A stretch of DNA of 64,000 nt from Talinum fruticosum (Eukaryota > Streptophyta > Magnoliopsida > Caryophyllales > Talinaceae): NCBI GenBank assembly GCA_021018815.1, contig JAITYX010000004.1:1241501-1305500 (forward strand), given 5' to 3'. The notes beneath the pieces are model-generated. The model was not told where the DNA came from. It made no database searches and saw only the letters and a list, made by a program, of their open reading frames with translations. The position numbers were made by a program, and so were the translations under genes. Numbering within the stretch: the stretch's first letter is position 1; each line of letters begins with the position of its first letter. This document shows, one piece after another, positions 13,291-24,898 of this stretch.

Positions 13291-14051
13291 GACATTAACG
13301 ACCATATTTTACATATTAATAATGATGATTTTTGTAATCCATCGTCTACCGATAATTTTTCCAAGTAAAATCGGACGACGAAAATGCACTTTTGTCGTTA
13401 TTAGTATTATTTAACGACAAATTTTATATATGGTCGTTAATATGCGGTCGTTAGAAACCTTTTTTCTAGTAGTGAAGGCTTCAACACTGGGTCGTAAAGT
13501 TCACAAATGTGTGAAGGCTACTTGCAAATATACAAGCCCAAATGTTGGAATGGTACTCTCTTATGAAGACCATCCATCCTAGCATTCCGGAACCTAGGGT
13601 GGTGCTCGAGTCATCAAATGATAGTGATAATGATGGTGAAGGTGATCATTTAAATGATGATGATGTTAGTTAGGTTGTTACTCTCTAACTTTTGGTTGTA
13701 CTTCACAACTTTTGGTTATATTTCACAACTTTTGGTTCTAAAATTAGTTATGTATATGCATGGTTGTATATTTTGGTAAAAGTGTTTGTGGTTAAACTTA
13801 TGGATGTATATGCATGAATGTTAAACATTAATGGTTGCTTAGCAATATAATTTGTTACTTTTGGGTTATTTTTGTTGTATATGTAGATATGTACTACAAT
13901 TATGGAGCAATCCATTGAATTGTTTGATGTTGGACAGAGTTGTGTATAAATTGTTGGTGCTAATATCAAGCTTGTGTGGTTAAATTATGCAAAGTTTTCC
14001 AGTGTTTTAACACTCGAATATACGGTGGATATTTTCCCACTCGTATGTAAA

Positions 14052-14100
14052 ACAGTGGAAAATTTTCCATCGAAACTCTTCGATGGAAAATTTTCCACTG
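14052..14100. repeat. Perfect 20-bp inverted repeat in the older CACTA end
   Basis: CAGTGGAAAATTTTCCATCG is followed after about 8 bases by its exact reverse complement. Diverged copies (CAGTGG...CCATCG) continue to 14380. It is part of the subterminal array of the element ending at 14382. Confidence 0.85.
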
Positions 14101-14385
14101 AAAATCTTCGATGGGAACTTTTTCACTGTAATAAGTTCGAGTGGAAATTGTCCACCATATTATATCCAAGTGGAAAAATTTCGTGGGAAGGGAAACAGAT
14201 GGATAAACGAGTGGAAAAATTTCCCATCGAAAATAAAAACAGATGGGAAATTGCAATTACCCCTTTACTTTTACACACTTGTCATTCGCAGTGGAAAAAC
14301 AATGGGAAATATCATTTTTCCACTGAATATTTCATTTTTCCCACTGAATTTACAGTGGAAAATTTGATGATTTTTGGTAGTGATT

Positions 14386-15740
14386 TAAACATAAAATTAA
14401 ACAATTAATATGACTATTACTATAAAATCAAAAGACTAAAAAGAAAAGAAAAGTAAAAGGGAAGAAGTTAAAAAATTAATTGAACTGAAATTAAAAATTG
14501 GTATAAACTGAATAATTACAAGAAGAGAACTAATTAAATGAAACTAGAACTAACCTAAAAACTAAGCTAAATACGGCGAAAAAGTTATAAAGCTACAGCC
14601 TCCCCCTTTTTGTGATGGCTGAATGTCCCTTTTAAAATCTTCAATGCCTTGCCTTGTAGAGTCCCTTGTTGCCTAGGTTTCTCTTTGCCACCTTTCACAC
14701 TACATGCCATTAGGAAGCCTTTTCTCATATTAAATTTAATTAGGAAATTAATAATCAATCAAACCTTGGCATAATGCAAGGAATAATGGATGTAGTGCTG
14801 GAGTCCACTTGATAACTAAATTGGAGACAGAAATACTGCTAAAACTTAGAGCTTCCGGAGCGTATTCACGCACACTTTAAATATGACGTGGCAGGTCTTG
14901 GGTCACATTTCTTTCGTACAGTGTGCGAGATTAGGGAGGGGCCGCGCGTGACAGAGAGTCACTCCCTCTATTGTCTTGAGCCACGTGCATATATTTTGTT
15001 GGTTTTTTTTTGCTTTAATTTTTTTTTATTTAGAAAAAATAAAGTTATGTATAATAGCGTGGATCTAAGATAATATTTATTTGGTGAGCTTTGACGGTGA
15101 ATATTGCATTGTGGAAGTAAAACTTGAGAGAGAGAAAAAAAGCTCTTGAGTGATGTCTCACTTAAACCTCTACCAAGTGAGCTTAAAATTGGCCCTTAAG
15201 CTGCGAATGCTTTTAGTGTTTGGGGCTAGGCATTTGTGATAAGTGGGCTGTTCGAAGACCAATTTCCATTCCGTTTAAGCTCAAGTCTCGGAATTCACTC
15301 GATTTCACTTATTACCTACAAAAGTAAGTAAAACAAATAAAAATCCTAAAATATTTTTATTTCTCAAGTCAAAAACTAAGTAAATAGGTGTATAATAATA
15401 TAATATTTGGACCGAACAACTCCATTCTTTTTTAGTACACATTCGTCTACATATATATAGTTATGAATATTAGAGTAGCGTTTTATTGGATACAATCAAT
15501 CATGTAATGCAAACAAGTTCGTAATTGTGTTTCTATTAATTTGTTTGATTGTATAACAGTACTCCAATATAACACATTATAAAATTATAATTAACATAAA
15601 CTATGTGACCATAAATATATTTATAAAATTAAATGCATGATATTATATCCAATCAAATGCTATAAACATATTTTTTTTTAGAACACGATATGGGGTTTTA
15701 CTAAAGGGAGATGCTCTGCGTCTCAACCAGTGCGTCGAAG
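14386..15740. other. Intergenic, no gene seen
   Basis: AT-rich sequence upstream of the PGIP gene. A T-rich run at about 15000-15030 and AT-rich tracts near 15400-15680 are the only marked features. Confidence 0.6.
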
Positions 15741-15745
15741 CCAAT

Positions 15746-15753
15746 TATAAATA
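15746..15753 (+). promoter_or_regulatory. TATA box of the first PGIP gene
   Basis: TATAAATA lies 49 bases before the ATG at 15795. A transcription start near 15775-15780 would leave a very short leader. A small out-of-frame upstream ATG is present at about 15776. Confidence 0.6.
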
Positions 15754-15794
15754 ACTTCAGGTGCTCACTACATTAATGCCAACTAATTCTAGCT

Positions 15795-16808
15795 ATGTCC
15801 ATAATGAGGAATCACCAAGCCTTGTCTTTGCTCTTATTCTCCCTCCTCCTCTCCTCTGCTTTCTCCGCAGAGCTGTGCCATCCCGACGACAAAAAAGCCC
15901 TCTTTCGGATCAAGGAAGCCTTCAACAATGCCTACGAGTTTGCCTCGTGGACCCCTGATACCGACTGTTGTGACTGGTACTTGGTCAAGTGCGATGAGAA
16001 GACCCATCGCATCATCTCCCTCTCCGTCACCGACGACGAGGAGGTGGCAGGCCCCATCCCGGATGCCGTCGGTGACCTGCCTTACCTAGAGGAACTCAGG
16101 TTCCTCCGCCTCCCAAATCTAGTTGGTCCAATCCCTCAAGCCATTGCTCGGCTCAAATACCTCAATTCCCTTTGGATCAGCCATGCTAACATCACCGGCC
16201 AAATTCCAGACTTTCTGGGGCAGCTCACGAAGCTGACTTACATTAACCTTTCGGTTAACAAACTTTCCGGCCCAATCCCACCGTCGCTCTCCAAGCTTTA
16301 CAAACTCGGGGCCCTTTTCCTAGAGAGGAACCACCTATCTGGTCCGATCCCTGATAGCTTTGGTGGGTTCAAGAACAATCAGGACTTCTATCTTAAACTA
16401 GCTAAAAACCAATTATCCGGGCCCCTTCCTAAATCACTAGGAGCTGTGGATTTCACAGTAATAGACCTTTCTAGAAACAATTTCACAGGTGATGCGTCCT
16501 TCCTTTTCGGGGCAAACAAAGGCTTGCAGAACGTCGATCTGTCAAGGAACCAATTCCACTTTGACCTTGGCAAAGTGGTGATCCCGAAAGCCGTATATAT
16601 TCTTGATTTGAGCCACAACAAGATATATGGGACTCTCCCTCCATCACTGGCCAAGCTTTCTAATTTGCAACAGTTGAATGTGAGCTACAATAAACTGTGT
16701 GGCCCGATCCCGACTGAGTTGAGCACATTCGACGAGTCTTGCTATGTTCATAACAAGTGCTTGTGTGATTCGCCCTTGCCACCCTGCGACAAACTGCAAA
16801 TAATGTGA
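15795..16808 (+). CDS. PGIP: Polygalacturonase-inhibiting protein (PGIP), secreted LRR protein
   Basis: An intron-less frame of 337 residues, the usual PGIP length. Residues 1-24 are a signal peptide (hydrophobic LSLLLFSLLLSSAFSA, cleavage likely before ELCHPDD). Next come the N-terminal cysteine cap (ELCHPDDKKALFRIKEAF, then DTDCCDWYLVKCD) and ten 23-25-residue plant extracellular LRRs with LxGxIPxxLxxL motifs. The C-terminal cap has four cysteines (CYVHNKCLCDSPLPPC). PGIPs act in the cell wall, binding fungal and insect endopolygalacturonases. A second in-frame Met lies three codons in. The TATA box at 15746 and the short leader support this start. Two further family members lie at 29 and 31 kb on the other strand. 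Confidence 0.95.
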   Translation: MSIMRNHQALSLLLFSLLLSSAFSAELCHPDDKKALFRIKEAFNNAYEFASWTPDTDCCDWYLVKCDEKTHRIISLSVTDDEEVAGPIPDAVGDLPYLEELRFLRLPNLVGPIPQAIARLKYLNSLWISHANITGQIPDFLGQLTKLTYINLSVNKLSGPIPPSLSKLYKLGALFLERNHLSGPIPDSFGGFKNNQDFYLKLAKNQLSGPLPKSLGAVDFTVIDLSRNNFTGDASFLFGANKGLQNVDLSRNQFHFDLGKVVIPKAVYILDLSHNKIYGTLPPSLAKLSNLQQLNVSYNKLCGPIPTELSTFDESCYVHNKCLCDSPLPPCDKLQIM

Positions 16809-16829
16809 AATGTGAAATATGAAATACGC

Positions 16830-18712
16830 ATGTCATAGCATTATGTATGCTGCAAATAATGAGGCTCAAAAAAGGGTTGAATAAGTTCGATACGGAGAAC
16901 AGTCAAAATATGCTGTTTTGAGTCAAGTCCAGTTGTTTTGGAGTCATATTATGTTTATGTTTCATTTAGCAATTAAAAGCTATGTGTCAAATATTAATTT
17001 TGTTGTATTTGTGTAACATGTAGACTAGCCAAGTAATACAATTATGCTTGGTCTAAGACAATGTTTATTATTTCGCTATAATATTTAAGAAAGTTTCGTA
17101 ATATATTATGATATTATCTTCCTACTTTGTTTTAGAATGAAAATAGATTTTATTAACTAAAAGTCATACCACATCTATATAATAAATATTATATTCAAGC
17201 AAATTTATAATTAAAATTATAAAATAAATATTGTAAATGAAAAAACATGATTCAAACTACTTTGAACACTCATCAATTTTTTTCAATTGATGGTCCATAA
17301 TATAACATCTAACGAGTAAACAAATTCAAAAATTTTGTATAACTTTCTCGATGAAAAAATTTATTTAATATAGTATTTCAAAATTAATACCTGTTATAAT
17401 AGATTTAAAAAATTAACATTGATCTGATAATTAATTAATAATTCAACCCAATAGAAAACCATGGGAAAGGTACGACATCAATATGGATGGGCTATGATAT
17501 CCCCCGTAATCACTGATTGCCCCACTAGACTTATCAGCTTAACCATGTTCACCATCTTCAACATTATCTACTAACTATCCAGTGCGCGCTCTTCATGATT
17601 GATCAAATAAATTATGGAAAAAAGTTCAGCATCCTCGTAATTTCATTAATAAACTTCAGTTAAAGTGAGGCATCTTAGCCACAATAAAGGCAGAGCTTTT
17701 ACTTCACATTCTTTCTCGTCCAAATAATGGATGGTTGATTTTATCATTCTACTTGAAACTGAATTCTCTTGCTATTCAATCAACACTCTTTGTAATTGTT
17801 TTTATTTTATTTTAAATCTTCCTCTTGCCATTGTATTATTCAACTGTTTGACAAATATTTTCCAGAATTTTTTTGACCAAAATTAACATCTTTTAATCCA
17901 AATACATGATAATATCTTGCTCGCTAATGAGATCATGAATAAATTAAAAGATTAAAAGTAATACAACTTGGATAGCTCTCAAGGTGGGTACGGAAAAAAA
18001 TCTATGATAGAGTTGAGCAAAAATGTCTTAATAAATTATCTCACTTATTTAGGGTTTCCATCTAACTAGATGTCGTGGATATTAGAATGTATTTTAAGTT
18101 TTAACGAGTATCTTGCTCGATTTTAGTTAATGATAAACCTAGTGAATTTTGCAAATCATCTAAGAGCCTTAGGTAAGGTGACCCTCTTTCACCATATATG
18201 TTCCTTATTTGTATGGAATTTTTCACCACTAAGCTTACACAAAGTGGGGAGATCAAAGGAATGACATCGGGGCTAAGATCGGTTCTAAAAAAGTTAATGG
18301 TGGTAAAAAATAATTGTGAGAAAACGAATAACCAGGCATTGGATGAAATAGGATTGATCTCATCCCTTGGAAAATTTTTGGACAATTGCATTCTACAACT
18401 GATTAATCGAGATACGTACCTTTCATGAACTTCTTAAAATAACAATCATTTAATGCAAATTCTTAAATGCTTCTAGAGTATATACTCCCAGGAAAGAGAG
18501 AAAGAAATACTAGGCCCACAAAATCCCCATTAGTTTCTCGTTCGTCCGTCCAATTATCTGTTGACATATGACGAAGCAGAAATACTCTCATGTGTATATA
18601 AAATGTTACTGCTCATTTAATAGCTAGCTAATCGATTTTTCCCACAATAAAATTCATGTTTAGAGCCTTTATTGTTGTATGGGAGTTACCTCATCTAACA
18701 GGCTTAGCTAAA

Positions 18713-18755
<43 letters not shown>

Positions 18756-19000
18756 ACAATTATTTATATACTTTTTGATTAAAAGGGAAATTTTGTCACA
18801 ATTAGTAAACAAAAAAGAAAACAAGAACAGTCGAGAGATTCTTAGCCATTAAAATAAAAAGATTAGCCCTTATTTGCTGCTATTAATTTTTTGTTTTTGT
18901 TTTTTTGGTTGAGAGATTTAATCGAACAGACTTTCGTCGATTCTGATTATTCCAGCACATTTGTGAATAAATTCCAGAAAAAAAAAAAAGAAAAATTAAA
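16830..19000. other. AT-rich intergenic stretch, no gene seen
   Basis: Nothing coding recognised. It contains a (TA)n tract at 18719-18752. Confidence 0.6.
18719..18752. repeat. (TA)n microsatellite
   Basis: About 17 uninterrupted AT units. Confidence 0.97.
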
Positions 19001-19003
19001 TTC

Positions 19004-19074
19004 GCCGTCTGTGGGGATCGAACCCACGACCACGTGGTTAAAAGCCACGCGCTCTACCACTGAGCTAAGACGGC
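19004..19074 (-). tRNA. trnK-UUU: tRNA-Lys (anticodon UUU)
   Basis: Read on the minus strand this folds as a 71-nt cloverleaf. The acceptor stem GCCGTCT pairs with AGACGGC. The D arm is GCTC-AGTGGTA-GAGC, the anticodon arm CGTGG-CTTTTAA-CCACG with anticodon TTT, and the T arm GTGGG-TTCGATC-CCCAC. No intron and no encoded CCA. A long T tract on the minus strand just past the 3' end fits a Pol III terminator. The short D loop is slightly atypical for a plant nuclear tRNA-Lys, but every stem pairs. Confidence 0.95.
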
Positions 19075-19504
19075 TTCGTGCTTGTGTAGTTATTCTGGTC
19101 TTATTTAATATATGTATCATTTGCAGACTTGTGAGAAAATTTTGTGGTTTTTGATGAGTATTGAGTAGCTTGGATTTTTGGTAAAACTTTCCATAGTTTT
19201 TGATAATTATTGAGCAGCTTAGTTAATGAATTTTGCAATGATTTTTGTTTATATTCTTTCAATTCAGCAGCCATCTTCGGTTTTCTGTTTTGCACATGGT
19301 GCACAGCATATTTGCATCACTTCCAAGACTTAATTTTCCATAAATAGGGAGACCAGAGCGTATTTCTTCAGAACTATTTGTTTAGTGATCCTCCTCCACC
19401 ATGAAAGAGGGCCACCATATTATTACAACGACATTACTGCTCCTTGTTGAACGAGGAGACATGCATCGGAGCATATACATATCTAGTAATCAAACTCTCA
19501 AGTT

Positions 19505-20026
19505 TGCATGGGTAGTTGCTGAAGGTACGTAGCAACAAATGCAGCCTTGTTTCCCTCTAGTTTTGGCAGATGCCTCATTTCCAGGGCACTCATCCACGTA
19601 GTAGTTCGTTCATGTCGCAAAACGCATCGAGCTTGGCTTTGAAGGCACACCAGTTAATGTTCATGTACTTCTGAATTGGTCCGCTTTCAACATAAACCTG
19701 CATGTTATTTCAATCACAAGCATGACACATATAAATATAGATACATATACTCATTGTATGAACATACAGTAATCTACAATAGTGAATTAGTACCTCGTTG
19801 TGGTTGTTGCAACCACCGCAGTGGTCCTTGACCGACTAAGCAAGGAGCAAACCGGTAGGCTTCCTTGATGCAATTGCCCTGGGCAAGATTCTTGATGCAG
19901 CCTCCTATGCTCATGGCACCGCTTCTCGGACGATGTGGTATGCCTTGCTGTGCATCTCGCTCACGATGCCCTTCTGCTTCCCATTTTATGCTTCAGCACT
20001 TCCGCGGAGACTTCAACGCTGACCAT
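19505..20026 (-). pseudogene. Broken paralogue of the 12-cysteine protein gene at 27.2-27.8 kb
   Basis: It has the same two-exon layout: exon 1 20026-19794 with donor GAG/GTACTA, exon 2 from 19697 with acceptor CAG/GTTTAT. Shared segments include GGCIKNLAQGNC and VYVESGPIQKYMNINWCAFK. It is not functional as sequenced. A stretch between CIKNLAQGNC and GLLLA is deleted, a conserved Trp codon is TAG, and there are several frame shifts (near 19975, 19945 and 19600). Its upstream region also resembles that of the intact copy, so promoter and gene were duplicated together. Parental function unknown. Confidence 0.85.
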
Positions 20027-20039
20027 TCTTCCCTGTAAA

Positions 20040-22720
20040 CAACCAAATTAAAACTAATAATCGGGTCTACAGTAGATCTTGAGCTGTTGGCTTATTTGGT
20101 CATGTGAGACATTTTCATATCATAAAATCCAGAGTTTATGAAGGGGAAAACTCCAACTAAATTTAGCTATATCTGTCATCTTCTCTCAATAGCACATGAG
20201 GAAATTTTGACACTCTAACAAATCAAAATGTAGCCAATAATACAAGTGGTGCATGATGTGAGAATATTAGTGATTCTCCATTTTTTGGGGTCTTGTCTTG
20301 TCTATCTATTTAATTTGCAGGACCAGGGCATCTCTTTTTTTTTTATAAAAAAAAAAAAAACCTGCTGTTTGTTATTATTTGCATGTCTCTTCATCACGGG
20401 CCTGGCATCTCGTCTTTTATTGACTATTTTGTGTTTATTTACATGAATCTTAATCATGGGTCATGGTATCAGCTCCTCTTTTATCTGAGTAGGCAAGAAT
20501 CAAATCATTCAAAAGTTTACACTTATATTGAAGAGACACGATAATAAGCTTATACACTCTAAAATGCTCCGTAATGTTAACCACTTTTAAACTTGAAGTG
20601 TAGGTGCTGCAAAGCATATGAAATTCATATATAGGAGTGTTATCCGCGAGACTAGACCTAACAAGTGAATCATTTAATTCGGTTGCATAACAAATAGACT
20701 TTGAATGAACTAATGTTTAGTTTTCGTAAACTTGTCTTGTAAAAAATATATTTGCACAGGGACGGAACGAGAAAATTTTTTCAGAGGATCGGATGGTAAG
20801 GTAGAAAATATTACTTATATAACTTATAAAATAAATTCTTAATAGGTCTCCTGAGAGACCTTAATGTTGCTCCCTCAGGAGCAATAGTGCTTCTTCAGGC
20901 AGCTTATGAGATCAAAGGGGTTGTTACCTTACTGAACTTAGTGAAATGGGGTGCTACCTTAGTGAACTTGGTGAAATGGAAAAGACTGCTAAATTTTAGC
21001 AAGAAGCAGCAGTAGGGGAGGATTTGGGAAAGGGGAACTTGAGAGGTTAACTCTTTGGTTCATCTTATGGAATAAGAGTACCTGTTTCTAACGACTTTGG
21101 TAGTGGTGCATCTCTACTTGTTATAAAATCTAATAACCACGTTTGAGAGAAAGCTAAGTATTGAATGATGACATAAATTTGACTACGTACGTTATCTCAA
21201 ATTCTTTCGTCTATTGTAGTGTAAGCTAGTGCCTTCTGGAAGTAGGTGACAGCATGAACAAGTGGGGCTACCCGGAGAATTTCACTTGCAATTTTTCATT
21301 TGGGATTCACATCGCTCAAATTAACCTTCAGATTTCATTTGATCACCATTCTTCTCCATGGGGCTCTACTCATGTCATGTTTTTATACATCAATCCACTT
21401 TGCTAGGCATAGATATCATAAGGGACAATTATGTATAAAAGAGTAGGTACAGAATGACAAATTAGAAGTAATGGAGGAAAGAGGGCAAGCTGAGACAAGA
21501 GAGCAAAGCATGAAGGGAGGAACCACTTAGTCATTTGTTATTTAGTAATAATCAATTGGCGATAATATGTGGGGTGAGCACATGTAATTTATTATCTATA
21601 AGACTTTAAAGACTTGAAATGAATGTAACCAAAACTTGCCTAAATAACTTTATTTTAGTCTTCACAAGATGTTGTATAAATATAATTATGTAAATATCGT
21701 AAAATAAAAGACTAGATTCATTATTCTTCCCCCTTTTGTCTTTTTCTCTGTTAATGAGTTCATTAACCTATCTGTTTGGCTCACCAAGTAGTGAAATGGA
21801 ATGAAATGAGACTTGAATATGAAAAGAATGGAATGAGACTTGATTCCTTAAATTAAATGCTTAGTTAATACCAAGATAGGAATCACAACTCAATTCATAT
21901 TGTTTAGTTCAGATTACGGAATGAAATCAATTTGTTTTTGGAAAATATATCTCCCTAAGGTAAAATAATTTTCTTTCCTTGTATCTAATGTTTAATTTAG
22001 TGAATAAACACATATAAATCTTTATTATATTTTTAAAAGAACGACTTTATATATGATTCTTCAAAAAAATTCATGAGCCAAACCAAAAGGGCCTATAAAA
22101 TGAAGAACAACAACAAACAAGATGACGATAACGACAACAATAAAACAAAACGAAGAAAACCCAAAAGACCTATAGAACAAACAGCAGCAGCAACAACAAC
22201 AAAATAAAAATGAAATATGGGTGACTAAAGTAGTGGATTTGAGTTAGGGTAGGGGTCAAAATTCGAGGTCAAAAGGAGAAGAACAACAGCAATAAGACGA
22301 AGAAGAACTATAATTGAAATATGGGTAAAAAATGGACTGAAATTATGGGCAAAAATAGGAAAAAGATTGTGCTGGTGGCATAAAGATGAAAATCGTAAAC
22401 AATTAAGAAAATTATGCAACAAATTGAAAATGTAAATAATTAAGTTATGTTCATATATTTAGGCTTCAACCAAGGGCAATATACAACATGAAGGAAGAGA
22501 GAGTGGATGTTTTTAGAGATCGAGGACATCGAATTTTTTAAACTCTCTTTACTTTTTGTTCTATCACAAACGTTATATACGAAGGATATTATATTAGCAA
22601 ACTTTTATTTATTAGATATTAAGGGTTTTACTACAATATTGAGACATATATATTTTGTACTTCTTATGAGGATGTTTTTAACACGCTTCGTTTCCTATCT
22701 TGTGAGTACCATTGTGAACT
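20040..22720. other. Intergenic; upstream part duplicated from the paralogous gene
   Basis: 20240-20480 resembles 28240-28430 (shared phrases such as TTAATCATGGGTCATGG / TTATCATGGGTCGTGG and a following CATCTCCTC-type stretch). This is the promoter-distal flank of the duplicated gene pair. The rest shows no gene. A purine-rich (AAC)n-like stretch lies at about 22105-22205. Confidence 0.5.
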
Positions 22721-22721
22721 C

Positions 22722-22960
22722 CTAATGATGACAATCACTTTTGATAATGTTATCCATGGCAGGCTCTAAGTGCGGCAAAAGAACCCTTGCCCATGCATAT
22801 AGGCGTGGGCACTCCATCCCACGCGTATTAAGCGCGGGTAATTTCTCCCCATACTTTGCTGCAGCACATTTACCTAAGCGCGGGGAGCAATGATAGCTAC
22901 AGTTATATGCGTGGCAAAACCCATTTTTAAGTGTGGAAATGGACAACATTTCTTGTAGTG
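22722..22960. mobile_element. Right end of a third CACTA element
   Basis: The sequence ends ...ACATTTCTTGTAGTG at 22960, the inverse of a CACTACAAGAAATG terminus. It is preceded by GC-rich subterminal motifs (GCGTGGG, CCCACGCG, AAGCGCGGG). No left end was found, so this is a fragment or the far end lies beyond recognition. Confidence 0.65.
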
Positions 22961-23661
22961 CCTCGAGATTCATAGCATTCAACAATGTATGTGTTTCAAC
23001 TCAAGATATAAGTTTAAACAAATTCATGGGACCTTACTTAAGCCTACAATGACGATTCCGTTAAGGATCAAGATTTAAGCCCCAAAACAACGACAATAAT
23101 TTGTCAAGTCTAATTATGTTGAACGAGAGTTTAATTACACCATTGACGACTATAAAGCATGCCACATTTACACATTTTATTTACAAACTAAGAGAGGGAG
23201 ATATGGGTTACATATCGACTAGCGAGAGTGGGAGAGACGTTGCAACGACGACCGGAAACCGCGAGAGAGAAAAACAGCAGAAACGAGTGAGTATGGGTAA
23301 CCGGAAACCGCGATTCTGAGAGAGTCAAGTGAGAATGAGTGGAGAGACTGAGAAGTGAGAGTGACAAGGGTCGACTGAGGGTTTTTCTTAGTTGACTCTA
23401 TGATGACGGTTCAAAGAAAGAATTGTCGTTAAAAGTTAGCTTTCAACTTTTAACAACGTTTCATTCATTGAACCGTCATTATAGATCAATATATGATTAT
23501 CCCGTACTTAAAACTTGAAAGCTAACTTTTAACGATGGTTCTTTGTTTGAACCGTCATTATATATACATTAAAATCCGCTTTTTTACAAAATATCATCGC
23601 ATCATTTTTTACCACGGTTTTTTCATTATAATCGTCATTAAAAGTTATTCCTGTAGTAGTG
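22961..23661. mobile_element. Right end of a fourth CACTA-like element
   Basis: It ends ...CCTGTAGTAGTG at 23661, the inverse of CACTACTACAGG. The subterminal part (about 23400-23650) repeats GACGGTTCAAA, AACCGTCATTA and TTAACGAC-type motifs in both orientations. No coding sequence and no left end located. Confidence 0.6.
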
Positions 23662-23689
23662 TTAGTTGGGTTGGTATTAGTCAGCCATA

Positions 23690-24570
23690 TAAAAAAGGGG
23701 ATTGAATTTCAAGGAAGTATTGGCATGGAATAAAGCATTGTGCTTAAAGTGGATATGGGAGTTAGAAAAATCAAGGTCTATATTCACCAAAGGAGATTAT
23801 ATGCTTAAAGGTCAATCTATTTTCAGTATGAACCCCCATAATAGGGATGCTTAGGGTTGGAAGAAAATGATAACTATAAGAGATGACTTGATAAGATGTG
23901 TGGGTCGGAAAGATGCCGCAGTGCAATGGATTCAAAAATCAAAGTGATTATAAAGTTCGGAATGGTTAACAAGCTGTTACTGTCACCAAAATCCAAATGT
24001 ATATTTGTGGAAATTAATTTGGAGTAGCTGGGCACTGGAGAGGTATAAAATAATCATCTGACTTGCAGCTAAAGATAGACTTATCACTGCAAGTTTGTTA
24101 CAATCTAGAGGTTTGGCAGTTGATAATTGTTGTGTGTTATGTGAGGGTGTGGAACAAGATAAGTGTGATCACTTGTTCTTTCTATGTCCATTCTCCAATG
24201 GCATTTGAGGGCAGATACTAAGTTGGTCAAAAGTCGATGCTAGACAATGGGGGTTTCTAAAAGAACTAAAATGGTTCAAGGCAAATTGCAAAGGTAATAC
24301 CCACAAAAGTAAATGGCTGAGGACATAACTTGGAGTTGATGTGTATGAACTATGGAGGGAGAAATGCATAAGAAAGCTCAAAAATAGGCAACGTACCTCA
24401 ACTGGATAGTACAACAAATTTAGTATGTGTGCTACCTTCCAGCAAGCAATAGGGTGCTAAGTTGGAGTGAGTTGATACAATTTTGATAACTTGGCACACA
24501 TGTACTGAACTTCCAAATTTTGGGATTCATCAATACTAATTATTTGCTTTTATCCCAAAAAAATAATAAA
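23690..24570 (+). mobile_element. 5'-truncated L1-type LINE fragment
   Basis: Decayed ORF2 C-terminal region on the plus strand: LCLKWIWELEKS, YMLKGQSIFSMNP, then the reverse-transcriptase zinc-binding domain (LAAKDRLITASLLQSRGLAV, CCVLCEG, CDHLFFLCPFS). A short A-rich 3' end lies at about 24555-24570. Several stops; inactive. Confidence 0.8.
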
Positions 24571-24898
24571 TCATATTCTTTTTGTGATTATATGTTCATA
24601 AGTTAAACCGACTGGTGATTTCACCGAACACATTATTGATTACAAATAAATTATATTAACTAATATGATAAGACATAAATCCAATAACAATCAATTCACT
24701 AAAAGAAATATAATATTAATGTTACATACCTAGTGTTTCAATGGAAAGCCTCGAAAAGCCAAAAAAATGTTTCTTTTTGGAATTGCTAATTGGGAATAAA
24801 ATTTTTACTATTTTAAATTAAATGATAGAGAGAAAGAATAATAGTAAGGTTGAGAGAAAGAGAAAGACATAAAAAATTAACAATATTACATTGCATAT

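Larger units (their letters stand above)
3437..13474 (-). mobile_element. Complete CACTA (CMC/En-Spm) transposon, 10,038 bp, with TSD AAG
   Basis: The left terminus CACTACTAGAAAAAAGGC (3437) and the inverse of the right terminus (CACTACTAGAAAAAAGGT, ending at 13474) match over about 28 bp with one mismatch. The flanks carry a 3-bp direct duplication AAG (3434-3436 and 13475-13477), the CACTA hallmark. Subterminal regions are full of short TCGTTA/TAACGA motifs. The cargo on the minus strand is a decayed TNP2-type transposase (about 8400-6152) and a TnpA-like gene (about 6151-5110). Between 8400 and 13290 lie a nested foldback element, a GT/GA microsatellite and further unassigned sequence. The broken coding frames suggest it can no longer transpose by itself. 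Confidence 0.93.
3070..14382 (+). mobile_element. Older CACTA (En/Spm-type) element, right end only, host of the 10-kb insertion
   Basis: The right end at 14382 reads ...TTTTTGGTAGTG, the inverse of a CACTACCAAAAA terminus. It is preceded from about 14020 by many short inverted GTGGAAAATTTTCC-type subterminal motifs, as expected for CACTA elements. A coding remnant at 3249-3436 continues after the nested element at 13475. The left terminus is not visible, so the start given is only the first sequence that seems to belong to it. It is probably a non-autonomous or truncated copy. Confidence 0.6.

Noticed and set aside
12837..13305. Two overlapping minus-strand frames of 130-147 residues
   Set aside because: GC-rich low-complexity sequence inside the CACTA element, with no family motif and two competing frames.
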